Positions 5,166 through 7,115 of a DNA stretch of 7,115 bases are shown in pieces. This stretch comes from Phormidesmis priestleyi (GTDB taxonomy: Bacteria; Cyanobacteriota; Cyanobacteriia; Phormidesmidales; Phormidesmidaceae). The DNA lies in contig QBMP01000197.1 of NCBI GenBank assembly GCA_003242115.1, positions 1 through 7,115 on the forward strand. Direction: 5' to 3'. A program made the position numbers and the translations under genes. The notes below the pieces were generated by a model. The model had not been told where the DNA came from. It did no database searches and was given only the letters and a program-made list of their open reading frames with translations. Position 1 is the first letter of the stretch, and every line of letters begins with the position of its first letter.

Positions 5166-5185
5166 TTGAGAGGGCATTGAGAGGG
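5166..5185. repeat. TTGAGAGGG direct repeat, 11-bp period
   Basis: TTGAGAGGG occurs at 5166-5174 and 5177-5185, separated by CA. It is non-coding. Confidence 0.7.
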
Positions 5186-5186
5186 T

Positions 5187-5219
5187 CTTTACACGCTGTA
5201 AATGGTGCAGCCTGTAAAG
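5187..5219. promoter_or_regulatory. Cluster of TGTAAA half-sites with a dyad
   Basis: TTTACA (5188-5193) and TGTAAA (5197-5202) form a perfect inverted repeat with a 3-bp spacer. A second TGTAAA (5213-5218) repeats 16 bp further on, and CTTTACA (5187-5193) is the exact complement of TGTAAAG (5213-5219). Either half could pair with the first arm, so alternative hairpins or cooperative binding sites are possible. It is located about 300 bp upstream of pyk. Confidence 0.3.
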
Positions 5220-5265
5220 GATTCAGAAAGGGTTGAGATGACTAATTTTGTTGAGCCACCGCTAT

Positions 5266-5303
5266 TTTTACTTATTCTGAGTGATTTTGCTTATTTTGTC
5301 TGA
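5266..5303. repeat. 19-bp tandem repeat, two diverged copies
   Basis: The units at 5266-5284 and 5285-5303 agree at 15 of 19 positions (TTTT.CTTATT.TG..TGA). T-rich and non-coding, it ends 3 bp before a HIP1 octamer. Confidence 0.65.
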
Positions 5304-5397
5304 TTGGCGATCGCTTTAAACAAGTTTATTTTTGAGAAAAATGAGCGCGATCGCCCCCTTCGCAGCAAATTTATTAGAAACGCGCAAAGTTTGAGTA

Positions 5398-5456
5398 GGC
5401 TATCTGAAAAGGCCAGTTGTATAGAGGCCATCTGAAGAGGCCATCTGAACAGGGCC
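5398..5456. repeat. Periodic GGCC array upstream of pyk, with an exact 13-bp duplication
   Basis: AGAGGCCATCTGA is duplicated exactly at 5423-5435 and 5436-5448. Related words extend the pattern on both sides: GGCTATCTGA at 5398, GGCCAGTTGT at 5412 and GGGCC near 5453. This gives about five units at 13-14-bp spacing. It lies just upstream of the possible pyk promoter. It may be a multi-copy operator or another product of local tandem duplication. Confidence 0.75.
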
Positions 5457-5486
5457 TTGCAATGGTATCGTTTGAGCAGATATTTT
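5457..5486 (+). promoter_or_regulatory. Possible sigma-70 promoter of pyk
   Basis: TTGCAA (5457-5462) and TATTTT (5481-5486) each match the consensus at four positions, with an 18-bp spacer. Transcription would begin near 5493, giving a leader of about 20 nt for the ATG at 5513 and excluding the upstream ATG at 5462. A second TATTTT at 5491-5496 makes the assignment uncertain. Confidence 0.28.
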
Positions 5487-5512
5487 CTTGTATTTTCACT
5501 GACTTATACCCT

Positions 5513-7115
5513 ATGCAATCGCGCCCTGCTCTGCGCCGCACTAAAATCGTCGCGACTATTGGCCCTGCCACTGAAAATCCAGATACCTTAAGAGCCATTA
5601 TTGAAGCCGGGGCGACGACACTGCGGCTCAACTTTTCTCATGGTGACCAGGAAAATCATCAAAAAAATATTAAGCTAATTCGTCAAATTTCCTTTGAGCT
5701 AAATCAGCCGGTTGGCATTTTGCAAGATTTGCAGGGGCCAAAAATTCGCTTGGGCAAGTTTCAAGACGGCCCAATTTTTCTGGCGAAAGGCGATCGCTTC
5801 ATTCTCACTAGCCGAATCATCCCCGGCACCCAAACCGAAAGCTCAGTCACCTATGAGCCCTTAGTCGAAGAAGTGCCCGAGGATGCGGTGATCATGCTCG
5901 ATGACGGCAAGGTGGAGATGAAAGTGGTGGGCAAGGACATGGCCCAGTGCAATCTGATTTGTGAAGTGGTAGTCGGCGGCAAGCTGTCTAACAGCAAAGG
6001 CGTGAACTTTCCTGGCGTGTATCTCTCGATTAAGGCGCTGACGCCAAAAGATCGTGAAGATCTGATGTTTGGGCTCAACCAAAACGTCGATTGGGTAGCG
6101 CTGAGCTTTGTGCGCAACCCGCAAGATGTTTTGGAAATTAAAGAGCTGATTCAAAATGCGACCAATCGCCGAGTACCCGTGATTGTCAAAATTGAAAAGC
6201 ACGAAGCGATTGAGCAGATGGAGGCGATTCTCTCTTTGTCAGATGGGGTGATGGTGGCCAGAGGCGACCTGGGCGTAGAGCTACCGGCGGAAGATGTGCC
6301 TGTCCTGCAAAAGCGGCTGATTGCGACCGCGAACCGCCTTGGTATTCCGGTGATTACGGCCACCCAAATGCTAGATAGCATGGTCGAGAACCCCCGGCCA
6401 ACGAGAGCGGAGGTGTCAGATGTGGCCAATGCCATATTTGATGGCACCGATGCAGTGATGCTCTCTAACGAAACAGCGGTAGGGCAGTTTCCGGTAGAAG
6501 CCGTCGCGACCATGGCGCGAATCGCGATGCGCACCGAAAGAGAGCAGATGAAGCGAGTCACGGAAGAGTTTAGCGCTAGCCACACGATTCCGAATGCAAT
6601 TAGTCAGGCGGTAGGCCAAATTTCGGCTCAGCTCAGAGCTTCGGCGATTATGACCATGACCCGCTCTGGGGCAACTGCGCGCAATGTCTCTAAGTTTCGG
6701 CCTAAAGCACCAATTTTGGCAGTGACGCCGCTGGTCGATGTGTCGCGGCAGTTGCAGCTGGTGTGGGGCGTGAATCCGCTACTGGTGGTGGATTTGCCTT
6801 CGACGGCGCAGACCTTTCAAGCGGCGATGAATGTGGCCCAAGAAAAGCACTTAGTGCGCGATGGCGATTTGGTCGTGATGACGGCAGGCACCTTGCAGGG
6901 CGTATCGGGCTCGACTGATTTGATTAAGGTGGAAGTAGTGACGGCGGTGCTCGGTCATGGCCGGGGCATTGGTGAGGGCATCGTCACCGGGCGGGCGCGA
7001 ATTGCCCATAGCACAGCCGCGATTAAAGACTTTCATCCGGGTGAGATTTTGGTGGTGCCGCGCACGAGTGCAGACTATGTGGATGCATTTCGTCGGGCTG
7101 GGGGCATCGTCACGG
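5513..7115 (+). CDS. pyk: Pyruvate kinase with C-terminal PEP-utiliser mobile domain (3' end cut off)
   Basis: Catalyses phosphoenolpyruvate + ADP to pyruvate + ATP, the last glycolytic step. 534 codons are visible, open to the window edge. The barrel begins at RRTKIVATIGPA (8-19). RLNFSHG (38-44) and DLQGPKIR (72-79) hold substrate and K+ ligands; the B domain covers about 84-180. VIVKIEKHEAI contains catalytic Lys226 and metal ligand Glu228. MVARGDLGVELP gives metal ligand Asp252, ATQMLDSM gives Thr284, and NPRPTRAEVSDVANA follows. The regulatory C domain ends at VSGSTDLIKVEVV. From GRGIGEGIVTGRARI (484-498) a PEP-utiliser mobile domain starts, as in Geobacillus and in one cyanobacterial isozyme of about 590 residues; its His-containing part is beyond the window. 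The ATG at 5513 begins right before the conserved part. An in-frame ATG at 5462 would add 17 residues of unfamiliar sequence. No Shine-Dalgarno sequence is seen. Confidence 0.95.
   Translation, partial: MQSRPALRRTKIVATIGPATENPDTLRAIIEAGATTLRLNFSHGDQENHQKNIKLIRQISFELNQPVGILQDLQGPKIRLGKFQDGPIFLAKGDRFILTSRIIPGTQTESSVTYEPLVEEVPEDAVIMLDDGKVEMKVVGKDMAQCNLICEVVVGGKLSNSKGVNFPGVYLSIKALTPKDREDLMFGLNQNVDWVALSFVRNPQDVLEIKELIQNATNRRVPVIVKIEKHEAIEQMEAILSLSDGVMVARGDLGVELPAEDVPVLQKRLIATANRLGIPVITATQMLDSMVENPRPTRAEVSDVANAIFDGTDAVMLSNETAVGQFPVEAVATMARIAMRTEREQMKRVTEEFSASHTIPNAISQAVGQISAQLRASAIMTMTRSGATARNVSKFRPKAPILAVTPLVDVSRQLQLVWGVNPLLVVDLPSTAQTFQAAMNVAQEKHLVRDGDLVVMTAGTLQGVSGSTDLIKVEVVTAVLGHGRGIGEGIVTGRARIAHSTAAIKDFHPGEILVVPRTSADYVDAFRRAGGIVT

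Larger units (their letters stand above)
4973..5512. other. Divergent crtR-pyk intergenic region, 540 bp
   Basis: No supported gene lies here. From left to right it holds the crtR leader and probable promoter, an 11-bp-period direct repeat, a cluster of TGTAAA half-sites, a decayed 19-bp tandem repeat, two HIP1 octamers and a GGCC-containing periodic array before pyk. A 17-codon ATG frame at 5341-5394 is probably chance. The length is generous for two promoters and leaves room for a small RNA, but none is recognised. Confidence 0.6.
471..5797. repeat. HIP1 octamers GCGATCGC, six dispersed copies
   Basis: Perfect copies lie at 471-478, 1914-1921, 2009-2016, 5307-5314, 5347-5354 and 5790-5797. 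About 0.1 would be expected in 7.1 kb of random DNA. HIP1 is a known highly iterated palindrome of many cyanobacterial genomes and is the strongest single compositional sign of the host group. Two copies are in coding DNA (sppA, pyk); the other four are in intergenic DNA, two of them 40 bp apart in the crtR-pyk gap. Confidence 0.95.

Noticed and set aside
5341..5394. 17-codon ATG frame between crtR and pyk, considered as a leader peptide
   Set aside because: It overlaps a HIP1 octamer, has no run of regulatory codons and no following attenuator hairpin.
5851..6619. Several minus-strand frames opposite pyk
   Set aside because: They are all antisense to conserved pyruvate kinase motifs.
1..7115. 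Insertion sequences, tRNA, rRNA or phage genes
   Set aside because: No transposase motifs, target duplications with terminal repeats, cloverleaf-like segments or phage-like frames were seen.

Overview
The window looks like a chromosomal segment of a cyanobacterium. The gene content points there: a stand-alone orange-carotenoid-protein N-terminal domain, a CrtR-type beta-carotene hydroxylase, a short SppA-type peptidase, an AroH-type chorismate mutase, and a pyruvate kinase with a C-terminal PEP-utiliser mobile domain. The octamer GCGATCGC (HIP1, a cyanobacterial genome signature) occurs six times in 7.1 kb, against about 0.1 expected by chance. The genus cannot be fixed from this sequence alone.

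Layout, left to right. Positions 1-548 hold no convincing gene. They contain a 12-bp tandem triplication, a strong 38-nt hairpin and a 16-bp tandem repeat, all packed into 84-230. A DMT/EamA permease gene lies on the minus strand (549-1778), with a four-fold GPIS repeat in the linker between its two halves. It diverges from sppA (1949-2797, +), which is followed 97 bp later by aroH (2895-3284, +). After a 166-bp gap ending in a 19-bp perfect palindrome comes a helical carotenoid protein gene (3451-3933, +). It converges on crtR (4067-4972, -), and a strong bidirectional terminator sits between the two stops. A 540-bp repeat-rich intergenic region then separates crtR from the divergent pyk gene (5513 to the window edge, +), which is cut off by the end of the window.

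How the genes may work together. CrtR makes hydroxylated carotenoids, and HCP-type proteins bind a ketocarotenoid or xanthophyll to quench singlet oxygen or excitation energy. The convergent pair may therefore be a small carotenoid/photoprotection locus; this is inference from adjacency. Pyk produces pyruvate from PEP, and AroH commits chorismate (itself made from PEP and erythrose-4-phosphate) to Phe/Tyr. These look like ordinary housekeeping neighbours rather than a designed pathway.

The most unusual property is structural. About ten separate short tandem repeats (unit 3-19 bp, 2-5 copies) are scattered over the window. Nearly all lie in intergenic DNA, and the one large coding example preserves frame in a non-conserved loop. 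I see no new defence or mobile system here. The items best worth checking are the repeat cluster at 84-230, the repeat array before pyk, the palindrome before the carotenoid protein, and the altered active-site residues in AroH.
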